Shown one piece after another: positions 34,409 to 46,478 of a DNA stretch of 64,000 nt. Under the pieces are notes generated by a model that made no database searches, was not told the origin of the DNA, and saw nothing but the letters and a program-made list of their open reading frames with translations. Position 1 is the first letter of the stretch, and every line of letters starts with the position of its first letter. The translations under genes were made by a program, and so were the position numbers. Source of the stretch: Salvia splendens (Eukaryota; Streptophyta; Magnoliopsida; Lamiales; Lamiaceae); NCBI RefSeq assembly GCF_004379255.2, contig NC_056046.1, forward strand, positions 8,990,001 to 9,054,000. The letters are read 5' to 3'.

Positions 34409-34936
34409 GAGCATCAATAACCCCGGCCAGGTTTCAGGCCCCAAGTCCCCTCCACGTCATCATTTCTCTACAGTTGCGGCTCAGGCCCCAACTGCTTTAA
34501 CCCTACAGGCAACAACCCGGGCCGCAACTAATAAATGACACTATTCACAACTCCAACTTATGTTACTCGTAAAATAGAATACGTTGAGCAATTGTGACAC
34601 GAGAAATTCATTTTTAATACAAAAATAATAAATTATAAACTAAAAATATAAAAAAATTTGAATATAAAAAAAAGTGCAAAAAAAGTGCAAAAATCTCGAC
34701 CCCTTTCCCTCTCCATCTTCTTCCTCTTCCTCGTTCTTCTTCCTACCCCTCCCTCTCCTTCTTCATCTTCTTCCTCTTCCAAATTAAAAATTCAGAAATC
34801 GTGAACAGTAGCGGCCCGAACAGTAGCGGCCCCGGGAGATCAAACGCGAGGACGGGCCGGAACTTCACGCCCTCCATCGCTTGTGCCGGGCCGGGCCTCG
34901 CGATTTGCGGCCCGGCCATCCGCGTTAACGATGCCC
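34409..34936. mobile_element. Harbinger-type MITE, about 528 bp
   Basis: It begins GAGCATCAATAACCCCGGCC after TTA and ends with the complement of GGGCATCGTTAACGCGG before TAA. The interior matches the element at 32472-33175, minus one of the CTTCTT blocks. The target duplication is not exact (TTA against TAA), so one flank has changed or the edge is off by a base. Confidence 0.75.
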
Positions 34937-35658
34937 TAACTGTATTTTTTTTCTTCTAAAATTTGTGTTGATAAGGGGAAATTACATAGTTACAATTAAT
35001 ATAATATGGCCTTATTGTTGTGTCCGTACCACACAGGTTAGTTGTTAGTCCATCCACCATAAAACATATAAACTGGGGCATATAGTTTAAATGAAAATTG
35101 AGACGGAAAAACATATAAAAACATGCCTATCCACATAATAAATATCATAACACTAACACGTAGCATGTTCAAACATATATTAAATGACGTGGACCTACTT
35201 CCATTTCATGTCGTTGGACCAAAAAGACTTCCAAGATAGGTACTATTTGTTTCAACATTAGCTTAGCAGCACTGTGAGAATGAGTTAAATCATAAATAAT
35301 TACTACTACTACTACTATATTTATATAAAATTATAATAATACTATATCATAAAACATTGTTCATTTTCATAGTCACGCGGGGTAGAATAATTAAACTAAT
35401 AATTGGGACAAAACATAACAATAAAAATTCTAACTAAACATATTACGGCAAACTGAATTCTCAATTCCATACCAAAGCATTAAAAGGATCTCAATTGAAC
35501 ATTAAGATAGTACTCCATGTTATTGGGGTACAATTGCACATATGCACGGATGTCAATCGCGCTAGTCCATCGTATTTCAGTTCACCCCTAGCAGATTAAT
35601 TGTGTGTGGACTAATTGTTCAAGTTTTGAGCTAACCCAGCTAGCGTGATAGGTGTTTC

Positions 35659-35690
<32 letters not shown>

Positions 35691-36509
35691 TTTCCCTTCC
35701 GCACATGGCGGAAGGGCCACCACCTCACCCTCCCTAGCGGAACTCCCCACGACACAGACACAACGCGTGCCGATGTTTGGATTCATGCTCACCCATGGTC
35801 TATTGCCGAGCATGTAGTTTTCTCAAAAAAAATCTCTAAGTACATATGATCAGTGATGATGTGTATAAGAACAATTTTGTACATATCACCCAAAGGCCAA
35901 AGACAAGTATCAAGAATAGATAACTAGAGTGACCCCCCATGATATTCAGTGTTCCCTCATTGTGACCAAATAGGGTTCCACCACTCTTCAACAAGACAAA
36001 TATAACCAGTAAACATGGCAGCCATGACACAAAACAAGAAAACATCATTAATTTTTACAGTAGAAAATAAATATGGGAAACAAACAAGTTCAAGGAAATG
36101 AAGTGTGCATCAAAGTAGTTAGGGTTGTCCAGACCAACACACCACCAACCGCTGCAATCTTATTGTCCAACTTGCATCTTCTTGTCTAATCCAATCAATT
36201 TGACTATAAACAGCCTTTAAATTGCTACCAAATTTCCCACATTATTTAACTGGAAATCTGATATTTTGTGTCACTAAAACATTATACTACCTCCGTTCAT
36301 GAAAAATAGTCTTATTTTTATATTTTGGTTGTTCAACAAAATTAATCTCTATCTATTTTTGATAAATTTTGAATTTTATCTTATTTTTCACTAATAATAC
36401 ATCAATTAATCTTTCTATCTAATACTTTCTTACATCATTAAATTTGTATTAAAGCTCATATAGTTAACTGAGTACATCTTTGGCGACTCAAGTTTAATCT
36501 CTAACTATC
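34937..36509. other. AT-rich intergenic region
   Basis: It contains an (AAT)n run at about 35658-35684 and a Stowaway left end (CTACCTCCGTTCATG) at 36286 without a clear right end. A short GC-rich patch at 35700-35815 has an open frame but no motif I recognise. No gene is supported. Confidence 0.45.
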
Positions 36510-37026
36510 TAAGAGCATCTCCAAGGGAGAAGTTATATAAAAAAGGTATATTATATGTATTTACATTCTTAAAAAAGTGAAATATACTCTTTTAAAAAGT
36601 AACACATTCCAAAGAGAAAAGGTATATATATAGAAAGGTAAATTATCATTTAAAAATAAAATAATAGTACAAAATGCATTAAAAATATAAAGTGTAATAC
36701 CTTCTCAAATACTTTTTCCCTTGGAGAATGGTTTTTCATGAAAAGAAGACAAATATGATAGTTATAAGATTTTACCTCTCCGGGAGGTAAAGATACCTCT
36801 TCAAAATGGGAAAAGGTATAATATCTTCTCAAATACCTCTTCCAGGGACGGAGCCAGAAGTTTTTAGTAAGAGGGGCAAAAATATACATGAAGATAATTT
36901 AAACATTCAGGGGCAATTGATGGAAAATTAACAAAAAAATGTTATAGCAAGTTATATTTATATATATGTAGTTAAATATGAGCAGGGGCATTTGCCCCAT
37001 CTAGCAGTAAGTAGGCTTGCACAAGG

Positions 37027-37212
37027 GTCGGAACCCGCCGGTTCCGGGCCCGAACCGGCGGGTCAAGGGTCGGAAAATCCGCGAACCTGAACCGGCCCGC
37101 CTAGCTCCCGGCGGTTCCGGTTCAGGTTCAAAAAACCGGCGGGTTACGCGCCGGTTCAAAACCGCCGGTTTTCGGCTCGAACCGCCGGTTCCGGGCCCGA
37201 ACCGGCGGGTTG
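37027..37212. repeat. Left subterminal repeat cluster of the hAT element
   Basis: Several direct and inverted copies of AACCGGCGG or its complement CCGCCGGTT are packed in under 200 bp. In hAT elements short subterminal repeats of this kind bind the transposase BED domain. Confidence 0.8.
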
Positions 37213-37916
37213 ACGATTTTTTTTTTTTTTTTGCATTTTTCAACTTTTCAATTTTAATCAAATTACATTACACTTTTCAAGTTTGCTTTTGTATGCAATG
37301 TGAGTAAATAAAATTGAAAAAAATACGTCTAAAGCTGCAATTTTATTGAAATTGCATGTTTACAAATTACACGTTACAAGTTACAACAATTACAAATTGA
37401 AAACATATGGCGGTCTTGAATTCTTAAACAAAATTTAAATACAAATGAGACTACTAGTGAAGAACTAATTACAAATGACAAGAAACGACGTTGAAGTTCT
37501 TAAACGTATAAGTGTATTATATATATACTCTTAACCGGCGAAGAAGATCTTTCTACATAACTAAATTAAGGACACCTTTAGCAATTCAACTTTAAATGTT
37601 GAGTTTCGTCTAACAATCAACAATTATAGTAGAATTGTCAAAAGTTTCCCTCATTTAGCCGTATAGAGAAATATACTTCATCGACTAGAGTATATACAAA
37701 TACAATTATGTAATTGTATTTGCATATTTTTAAAGTAGGAATTAATGGGAAAAAAAAGAAATAAAAGAAAAAGGACTTGAGCTCAACTTAAATTAAAAAT
37801 TTAAGTTGAGGTGCCTACGTATCCCAATTGCTCATTTGCATTAGGGAATCAAAGTCCACGTAGTTCTCTTACCTTACTTACCTATTTGGTTTGGCCGGCG
37901 GCGGTTGACGGTTGGC

Positions 37917-40440
37917 CTAATCTTCATCCCCGGTGAATTCATCTTGTGATCCCTCTTGACGATCATTCCAATCATTTTCTTGTTCTCGGACGTCAGCTTT
38001 GGCCCAATCATCAAGTAACATCACGGCTTCCATATTTTTCGCCGAGAGCTTACTTCTTGATTCATCCAAAACGCGCGAGCCAACACTAAAAGCGGACTCG
38101 ACGGCGACGGTGGAAGCCGGAATAGAAAAAATCTCCTTGGCCATTGAAGCAAGGATGGGAAAATCTTTCTCGTGGGTTCCCCACCAATCGAGGACGTCGA
38201 TTTGGGCGGGAGGAGTAGGACCTTCATCACCAAAGGAAAAGAGTGATTCAAAATATAAATCTAATTCACTGACCATACCTGAGGACCTTCCGCCGGTGCT
38301 GTAGTTGTATAGGTCGGCTAGTTGGGATTGCGCGTCGGGGTCATCATAATCGGCTTGAAATGCAAAGCCATAGTTATGTTGTGGAGGAGGGGGTCTTCTG
38401 ACTTGGTGAGTGGTGTTATACTTGGTTTCATATTCGGTGTAGAGAGAGCGCAAGTTATACTCGAGGTTTTGTTGCACAACTGACCGGTCCGGGAGGTTTA
38501 TTTGAAAGGTTTCTGAGAGGTCGACTCCAAATTCGTCACTGGTATCGGATTGGATTGCTTGAAGGGGACCAAGATCAATTGAACTCAAATTGTTATAATA
38601 AAAATCTAAAATTCTAGAGGTACCTGCTAATTTCCATTTTGGATCCAATACCTTTGCAATCAAAAACACGTTAGGAATCTCACTGAAATACTTGAGCCAT
38701 TTTTCAATCATATAATACAAAACGCACATTAACTCGGGAGAAGAGGAAGCATTTTTCATTGAAGTTTTAAAACCAAGGGATATGTACATGCAATGCTCCA
38801 AAACACGAACAGCAGTGCAATAATAAACACCCGACAATTCAACAGTAGCATTTTTGAAATATTTGAACAATTTAAATAAAGCCAAACTGTTATCCCAACA
38901 ACTATGCGAAAGATATAAATCACGGTAGGGGTTAGTTCTATAAAAATCACATAAAGCATCTTTATGTGTCAAGGTAGAATTCAGACAATCATATGTCGAA
39001 TTCCATCTATGAGACACATCCATAGTAAAATTCGTGTACCTGACATTCTTTTGATGGCAATATTTCTTCCATACTTTGCCAATAGCTGGCTTTTGATGGA
39101 TTAATCTAACTGCATTTCTAATAGGAGAGACATGCTTTTGCCATAATTCAAGGGCATCCTGTACACATAAATTTAAAATATGGCAAATGCATCTTTGATG
39201 AAAATACTTACCTCCAATTACCGGTGTACAAGCCGCAATCAAATCGGCAATACTTGCGGTGTTGGCAGTTGCATTATCAAAACCAATAGAAAATATCTTG
39301 TTGCATAGCTGAAACTCATTCAACACTTGTATAATCAAAGAAGCAATTTCTGGTGCAGTGTGTGGACTTTCAAATTCTCTAAAACCAATTAAACGCTTGT
39401 TCAAAGTCCAACTGTTGTCCACAAAGTGAACCGTAATACCCATGTATGAATGACGGTTAAAACAATCCGTCCAAACATCTGAGCAAATGTTCACCCTGTG
39501 GCCCATGTTAACTAAATAACGTGATAATTCTACCTTTTTCTCCAAGCACTGCCGAACGGTAGATCGTTGCACGGTCATTCGACCTATTCTTTTGATTGCT
39601 ACATTCAACCCACTTTGCATAGTAACCTCAAAACTTTTGTCATCAAAAACATTAAAGGGCATATGCTTCATAGCCGCCCATCTAGTCATTGTATCATCAA
39701 AATTCTTTTTATCATATTTAAATAGAGGCGCACCTGACGAACCCGAGCCGGCGCCGGCGGGTTGGAAGTTTAGTTGGCTTTGGGTAGAGGCAGTGCCGCA
39801 TTCTACCGGATGCTTTGCCACTAAATGGCGACGGAGGGTGCCATATCCACCACCGGCGGACCATTTGTACACTTTATCGCAATAGTTGCAATAAACATGA
39901 AAGTCCGAAGTCTCTTCTTGAGAGTTCGGATCGTGAGGACTTGGAATCACCACCGCCACCTTCTTGTAGTGTTTGATAAAAATGTCCGATTTCAAAGGTT
40001 TTGCCGTGTTAGTGGGTGCAGGGGGAGGCATCTCCTCATTTCCGCCGGTGCTAGAAGGAATACGAGAATGCGATCTATCCTCGTTGTTGTCCGAGTCCGA
40101 CGATATAGTAACGTCGAACTCCTCATCTCCCCTACCCCCGCCTTGTTGCATTTCAGCAAGTAGCATGGCGGTCCTATGATCTTCTTCCATCTACAAATAT
40201 TATGTACGTAGAAGTTAAAAGTATGAACGCAAAAAAAAATTAATGAAATTTTGTGCATGTGAATTGGAAAACAAATTTTTCATTACTTACTTGCATGCGT
40301 TCGGCTGCCAATCGGGAAACCTCGTCCATAACATCTCGACGACTAGGTCGTCGAGATTTTGAGGGACGCGTAGTGCTTTGATCTTGGGCTATTCCCTTGC
40401 CCCGATCACCACGTCCCGATCCACCACGAGAAGAAGACAT
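37917..40440 (-). CDS. hAT transposase with BED zinc finger, two exons
   Basis: Exon 1 (40440-40291, 50 codons, MSSSRGGSGRGDRGKG ...) joins exon 2 (40190-37917) through a 100-bp intron with GTAAGT donor and TTTGTAG acceptor. The product is 807 residues. In exon-2 numbering the BED finger has Cys101, Cys104, His122 and His127 (CNYC ... RRHLVAKH) and should bind the subterminal repeats. The RNase-H-like catalytic core follows (CSDVWTD, SIGFDNATANTASI). The C-terminal hAT dimerisation block is well kept (LDWWGTHEKDFPILASMAKE, IPASTVAVESAFSVG). No stop or frameshift occurs. The N-terminal tail is Arg/Ser-rich and may hold the nuclear signal. Exon 2 alone also starts with ATG, so a shorter product is possible. 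Confidence 0.93.
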
Positions 40441-40667
40441 ATTGAATATATTGATAAATGAAAAGTAATATGGACTTGGAATAAAATATGTATGAAGTAT
40501 AAAAGAAGTGGTAAATTATGAGCACAACAAATATAGTAGTGAGTAGAAAGTGTAGAATTAAACTTGCGCAATTAGAGAGAATGATGAGAGAATAGAGAAA
40601 TGGAGATTGAGAATGAAATCCTTGTTAACACAAGAATGGGGTAAGGAAATATGAAGGAGAAGTGAGG

Positions 40668-40675
40668 TATTTATA
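40668..40675 (-). promoter_or_regulatory. TATA box of the hAT transposase gene
   Basis: TATAAATA on the minus strand lies 228 bases upstream of the exon 1 ATG and just inside the right subterminal repeat cluster. Confidence 0.6.
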
Positions 40676-40729
40676 GGAGTAAAATTGGAAGAAATAAAAA
40701 AAAAAATTCAAATTTCAAACTTTCAAATT

Positions 40730-41225
40730 TTCGGCCGAACCGCCGGTTTACCGCCTGAACCGGCGGTTCAACCTCAAAACCGGCGGTTTTTCCACGAAAC
40801 CGGCGGGTTGGTCCACGGTTTTCCGACACAAACCGCCGGTTTCTGACCTCACCTAGCCCCCTACGCCTGAAAAGCTTCCGGAACCGGCGGAAACCGGTCG
40901 GAACCGCCGGTTCAAACCGGCGGTTTTCCTCCAAAACCGGCGGTTTTCGCCCAAAACCGGCGAACCGCCGGTTCATACCTATCCCTACTTTGAACCCCTA
41001 CGAACCCCTACGAACCCTAGCCGTTCGACCCTTTGAACCGGCGGTTCGAACCGCCGAACCGCCGGTTTTGAACCGCCGGTTCACGGTTCAAGTTATGCCC
41101 GAACCTGAACCGGCCCTTATGACCCTCCGACCCTTCAGCCGGTTCAACCCGCCTGTTCCGGGCCCGGTTCCGGTTCATGAACCGGCGGGCCCGAACCGGT
41201 GGTTAACCGGCGGGCCGGGCCGGAT
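40730..41225. repeat. Right subterminal repeat cluster of the hAT element
   Basis: At least ten copies of the AACCGGCGG/CCGCCGGTT motif in both orientations lie here, between the transposase promoter and the right end. The cluster is longer than on the left, an asymmetry also known in other hAT elements. Confidence 0.8.
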
Positions 41226-41647
41226 TGTGCATGCTTAGCAGTAAGCTAGATCCGTCCCTGACCTCTTCCCTTGGAGAATGATTTTTCATGAAAAAGGTAA
41301 ATATGGTAGTTATATTAGTTTACCTCTCTATTTATCTCTCTCCTTAGAGATGCTCTAACTACTGCTCCTAAATATAATTTGCATTAAAGATAAAGGTAAA
41401 CCATGGAGTGATTTATTTTCCATATAATTTTAATAGTATAAAACATTTATAAAGGAATAAGCAATATGACAATTATTCAAGGACAAATAGTACGTGTAGT
41501 TACACCAAAAAATAAAAATAATTGAATTAGCAAACGTAGTGGTAGAGTAGAGAGGTAGTAGGGTTGCACAGGAATTCCCTGCGGTGAAACAGTAGTTTTT
41601 ATTCAAAAAAACAGAGATATGAAAGAACCACTTGGGAAGAAACCTAA

Positions 41648-42147
41648 GAGCATCTCCAGTGGGCGGACATCCCACTCGGACATCCACTAGGACATCCCAA
41701 AAACACCTCCTGCCACGTCACTAGGACATCCCACCCCACTGCCACATCACTAGGACATCCCCTGCATATCCGCCCTTCCCATCGCCCTTCCCACTAGGAC
41801 ATCCCACAATTAAAAAAATCACAATAATTTAATTTGTAGAAATGAAATTTGTAGTAAAAGAAGAGAGAAACTTGTTAACACAAGTGGTGCAAATGAAATG
41901 AAGTTCAACGAGCCGTATATATAGAATTTAAAAAAAAAAAAAATCAAATATCGGACGTCCGACCGGGACGTCCGACCTTCGCCACAGTGGCGCCCGTCCA
42001 TCCGCCCGTCCCCGGGACGTCCGAGGACACCCGACGTCCTCACGGGACGTCCGTATCCGACCTCCGACCTCCCAACGGCGGACGTCCCGTCGCCCTTCCC
42101 GGTGTCCGACCGGACGTCCTACCGGAGGGGCGCCATAGGAGATGCTC
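41648..42147. mobile_element. Harbinger MITE derived from the 21522-type element
   Basis: TAA at 41645-41647 and 42148-42150 flanks ends GAGCATCTCCAGTGGGCGG and, as complement, GAGCATCTCCTATGGCGCC. Its interior, on the minus strand, carries the same TATA box and leader (TATATACGGCTCGTTGAACT, then CACCACTTGTG) as 21760-21830 of the transposase element. The coding region is gone, so it is a 500-bp internal-deletion derivative of that family. Confidence 0.85.
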
Positions 42148-42224
42148 TAAGTGATAAGAAAGAAGAAAGAAAAAATAGTAATTATACCCTATCCATATGT
42201 GATGATTGCTGCAATGGAAACTTA

Positions 42225-44117
42225 GTTCATCCACAATGCTGACATTAAACCGTCTCTTAATCGTCCCTTAAATTACTATTCCTGGGTCCTACTGTACTTT
42301 TTTACTTCATTCGTTAACTAAGGGACGGAACCTGCAACCCTTCATCCCTTAAATTACTATTCATTCAATTTTATTTTTTATTTTTATTTCCAAGCAAATT
42401 CAATTAAAAAAATACACATCATTAAAAATAAAATAAAATTACAACATAAAATAAAAATACACTTAAAATTCAAAAAAAATAAAAAAATATAATTAAAATC
42501 CTAAAAAAATAAAAAATGACATAATTTAAAATACAATTTTATAGAAAATAAAAAAAACTACTCCGCCAGCGAATCATCCTCCGAAAGCGGTGGAAGTGCA
42601 CTGAAGCAGTGAGGAGGCGGAATGCGAAGTTGTGCTGCCATAAACGTAATTCCGTTAAGCCAGGCTTGGTATTGGGCGGGCGTCATGCGGGAAGTGTCCG
42701 CCGTTGTGGCGGTCATGTACATGGCCATAAGGGAGTTGGGGGGTCCCCCCGAGCCCGAGCCCGCCTGGATTGATTCGGCTCGGCCCCTCATCCCTCTACC
42801 CGCCTTCGCCGCATTTCTACCTTGCGGCCGACGGCGCCCACGGGAGAACCCCCCGGCATCGTCTGCCGGGGTCTCAACCTCCTGCGAGGCAAACTCTTGT
42901 GGCCTGCTGCCCGAACCGCCCTCACCAGACGAGTATTGGCCACTCGCCGTGTGCTTCGTGCGCTTCGAGGTCGAGCCCGTGCTGGATCGCACACCGTTGG
43001 CCCACCTTTCCTCGTCCTTGACGACCTCCCAAATATCGACATATTTGAATTGTTTGCCGGTTTCGTCGAAGTAGACCCGCAAAGCCGACCTCAGAATGTC
43101 AGCTCTCGTGGCTCCGCTTTTGTAATGAGCCGTTTCATTCTTGTGGATGGCGCAGAATCGTTTGACCTCTCTGTCGACTCGGTCAAAATGAGCACGGAGC
43201 ATCTTATATGTGCGGCGGCGGGACCCCTTCGGCTTAATCTGGTGGTAGACCTCGGTGACCTTTTCCCAGAAGCACTTCCGGGGTTGTTGATTCCTGACGA
43301 TGGGATCGTACGAGACTCTGATCCATGCGTTGTACACCGCCAGCGTTTCTTTGGGGCCGTGCGGATGCCGGCCTAGATCCTCCTCCTCCTCGTCCGCCTC
43401 CGCCCTGGAGCTTCTAGCGCATCGGCCTCCTCCCCCGCCTCGGCCTTCTTTCGGAATGGGTTCAACGGAATAATCCTCTCGAATTTGGGATAATCCCTGC
43501 GAATACCGCGGGGCGGAGGGACGGGCGTATGCATCCACGTCAAAATTGGGTGGTTGGTACCCCCGGCGTCGACGAACCGGAACCACCCAATGTGTTGTAC
43601 ATGCTCTCCCAGTCGCCGAACGCGTTGAGATTCCACCCGCCGGAGCCGCCACCGCCGGAGTTTCCGTCGCCGGACATTTTGTGATGAGATGTTAGATGAA
43701 AATTGGAGAGGAACTGGAGATGATTTGGGAAGAATAGATGTGTAGTTGTGTCTGAAATGAGGATGTATTAGGAGTATTTATAGAGTAAAAAAATAAAAAA
43801 AAATAAAAAAAAATGGAAAACGGCTATAAACGGTAATATTACTGTTTTCCACTTTTTAAATTTTTTTTAAATTCGAATTAAAAAAAAAAGAGATTTATTG
43901 CGTCAGCGTGACGATGCTCACTCGCGGGCATGCGAGTGGGCATCGTCACGCATGGCGCCGGGGCGCGCCACGTCGCCTCGGCGCGTGGCGAGACGTCTCG
44001 CCGTGACGGAACACGGAACGAGCTGGAGACAGGACGGGGCGCCGCAACGCGTCACGCCGCCGCCTCGTTCCTTCGTGACGTAATACAGGCCACCCGCGTG
44101 ACGCGTTGCGGGTGGCC
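42225..44117 (-). mobile_element. PIF/Harbinger element, ORF1 only
   Basis: TTA at 42222-42224 and 44118-44120 flanks a 1893-bp element. Its ends are GTTCATCCACAATGCTGAC and, as complement, GGCCACCCGCAACGCGTCAC. On the minus strand a GC-rich subterminal zone, a TATAAATA box (about 43776) and one ORF1 gene can be read. There is no transposase between the ends. Confidence 0.9.
42558..43677 (-). pseudogene. Harbinger ORF1 protein (MYB-like, NAM-associated), one frameshift
   Basis: The likely start is ATG 43677 (MSGDGNSGGGGSGGWNLNAF), the same start kept in the deletion derivative at 31589. One base appears to be missing in the G run near 43561-43565; after it the frame is open to 42558. The MYB/SANT-like core reads YNAWIRVSYDPIVRNQQPRKCFWEKVTEVY, with basic helices (RRRTYKMLRAHFDRVDREVKRF). 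The NAM-associated half follows (YVDIWEVVKDEERWANGVR, TSKRTKHTASGQYSSGEGGS, GRRRPQGRNAAKAGRG). Its role would be to bind DNA with a transposase supplied in trans. The fragment at 6850-7120 is a relative. Confidence 0.87.
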
Positions 44118-44120
44118 TTA

Positions 44121-46183
44121 TGAAACGACATATGTGGATGCCCACTTTCCAACTACCTGTGTTTCTCTCTTCTAAATTTCTCTTTTCGGGATTTCCAATT
44201 TTTGGTACGCGACTCATGTCTTATCTATCGGTCACAATCCATATGTGCATTGCACAATACTGCTTTTCTATATTCGCAGATATCCATTTCTTTCTCAATA
44301 CATCAACATGAAGTCATCTAATACATGAGTATTGTTGTGAACACTAATTTAGAACGACAGAATATATTCATCTTTTTCGGAAACATGAATGGAACTAATT
44401 GCACTCCAAAAATTAAACTAAGTTAAATTTTGCTTATTTTGAGATTCACACTTAGGTGGTGGCGTGGTGCAAGCATATAATAAAGGGAGCAATTAGAAAT
44501 GAGTTTATGCACAAGGTTTAGTTGTATTTAAGGGCACACCCTTTAAAAGTGGAAATGATCTTAGTACTTACTTCATCCGTTCACGAATAGGAGTCCCGTT
44601 TTTCCATTTTTATCCGTCCGCGAATAGGACTATCGGTTCATAATTACTATATAAATGGTAAATGGACTTCATATTACACTAACTCATTCTACTCAAATTA
44701 TCATCTAAAACTATTAATTTACAAGTGTGATCTCTATTCCACTAATTTTCTTCCACCCCCACTTTTCTTAACATATTTTTAAATTCGTGCCGAAAATAAA
44801 TGAGACTTTTATTCGCGGATGCATGGAGTATTTCTTTAAGTACTCCTACATTATAAGAGTGGTATTGTTATTATACATTTCACCAAATGTGGTGATTTAT
44901 AGTGCAATTAAACCAAAAAGGTAATACACTACATTGTTTTGCTATGTGGTGATGGAGAGAAGGAGATAGAGGCAAATGTGAAAGAAACAAAAATAAGACT
45001 GGCGATGCAGTTAGGTAGTAGTAGTAGTGGAAGTTGCAGAATTAGACTGGACAATCAAGTCGGCAAAAAGGAGTGGTAAAAAGACACCATGGTTTCTTTT
45101 TTTTTACTGACTCAATCCAAACAGGGAGATTCACCTAATACCAAATATGGATACTAAATGGAAGCTAAATTGTCCTCTAATGTTTTAACAGTCAATCATC
45201 AGTGCCCACATCTTATGCACATATACAGACTGAATATACTAAAAGTGGCAAGTAAAAGTAGGTTTTTTCACAGTTTCCCATGATATAAACAAGTCAGTCT
45301 AGTAGATAGATTGTTACTCCTAGTTGGCAATTGAACCCCTATATATTTGCAGGTGTCAATTATTTTAAATTTGTGTAAAAGCAGAAAAATGAGAGCCCCC
45401 CCATCTGCTATCATAATTCTGAATTCCAAAGCTGATGTCAATAGTACTCCTAGTTTCTTGACTCTCCCTGTCACTCGTAGGGGCATTCTTGGTAATTCAC
45501 ATGCAGCGTTATTGTTTCATCAGGTAGAGATAGTAATGGTATTTAGTATAAGTTGGTAGTTCCATTATTACGGTTTTTATTAGTGTGAAGAAATTTAGCA
45601 AGTGAGGTGACAACCCCCTCGTTTTGCCCATAAGATAAAATAAATAATATCATGATCACGGCCAAACACTTGCAAAAATTTGTTAGATAAAAACCCATTT
45701 TCATTTTCCATGCAAAAACTTGCAAGCAAAGGTAAAATCCAGTTGATCATTTCCAAGAACTTATAACAGAGTATTACATCAGGAGCAGTTGTCGAATCTA
45801 TACTCGAGTAAGCATTGCATCACATAAAAAGAGTGAAAATTAGACTGAACTGAAACCACAGAAATTTTGAGAAACAAACTTATCTTAACATGAGACAAAT
45901 CAGTAGTATCTTAATCCAAGCCTATAAAGTTATAGTAATTACAAATATAGTTTGGCTTTTGATATAAAAAAAACCATAGAATGAAATTATGGACTTGTCT
46001 GTGATGGTGCAAATGTTGATGTTGGCTATTTTAGGTGACCAGACACTGAGCAGAGGAACTAACTCTATTTACTGCCCACCTCTGAGTTGTAACTAAAGCC
46101 ATCTACCTGATTTCTCATCAGCAAAACTAAAGCCACACCTTTGACTGATGAGAGAGAGAGAGAGCATACTTGCACATTTATCA
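44121..46183. other. Intergenic region
   Basis: Besides the Stowaway at 44571-44828, no gene is supported. Short open frames near 45268-45559 are not conserved-looking. GA repeats occur near 46149-46163. Confidence 0.45.
44571..44828. mobile_element. Stowaway MITE, 258 bp
   Basis: TA at 44569-44570 and 44829-44830 flanks ends CTTCATCCGTTCACGAATAG and, as complement, CTCCATGCATCCGCGAATAA. These fit the Stowaway end consensus. Confidence 0.8.
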
Positions 46184-46478
46184 TAAGAGTGTCCACTATA
46201 AGGCGGACACGCCCAATAGCCCCGCCCCAGTTTTTGTTCATAGCCCCAGTTTTGTTATCCATAGCTCCAAAATTCTATTTCCGCCACTACAGTAGACACC
46301 TCCAATAGCCCCTAAATTTTATTATTAAAATAATCGCAGTGTAAATAAATAGAAAACGCGGTAATTAGGGCCGAATATTCGTTGTATTGCAAATGGTGAA
46401 AAATAAGTAGGGGGTGTGGATAGTGAGTGGATGGATTTTGTGAAAATGGTGAAAAATAAGTAGGGGATGTGGTATTTA

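Larger units (their letters stand above)
37012..41237 (-). mobile_element. Inner layer: autonomous-looking hAT transposon
   Basis: The 8-bp duplication GCAGTAAG lies at 37004-37011 and 41238-41245. The ends are TAGGCTTGCACAAGGG and, as complement, TAAGCATGCACAATCC. The 4226-bp element has one two-exon transposase gene on the minus strand and dense subterminal repeats on both sides. Intact reading frame, ends and target duplication all suggest a recent insertion. Confidence 0.93.
36843..41260. mobile_element. Middle layer: hAT MITE, 184 bp when emptied
   Basis: The 8-bp duplication ACCTCTTC lies at 36835-36842 and 41261-41268. The ends are CAGGGACGGAGCCAG and, as complement, CAGGGACGGATCTAG. 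The 8-bp duplication with CAGGG ends identifies the hAT superfamily. Nothing coding belongs to this layer. Confidence 0.9.
36513..41355. mobile_element. Outer layer of the nest: Harbinger-type MITE, 417 bp when emptied
   Basis: TAA at 36510-36512 and 41356-41358 flanks ends GAGCATCTCCAAGGGAGAAG and, as complement, GAGCATCTCTAAGGAGAGA. Removing the inserted hAT layers and one 8-bp duplication leaves about 417 bp, which agrees with the intact 420-bp copy at 20227-20646 in reverse orientation. Confidence 0.88.

Noticed and set aside
45268..45725. Three short frames of 60-72 codons as small genes
   Set aside because: No signal peptide, domain, splice logic or good start context; typical of random intergenic DNA.
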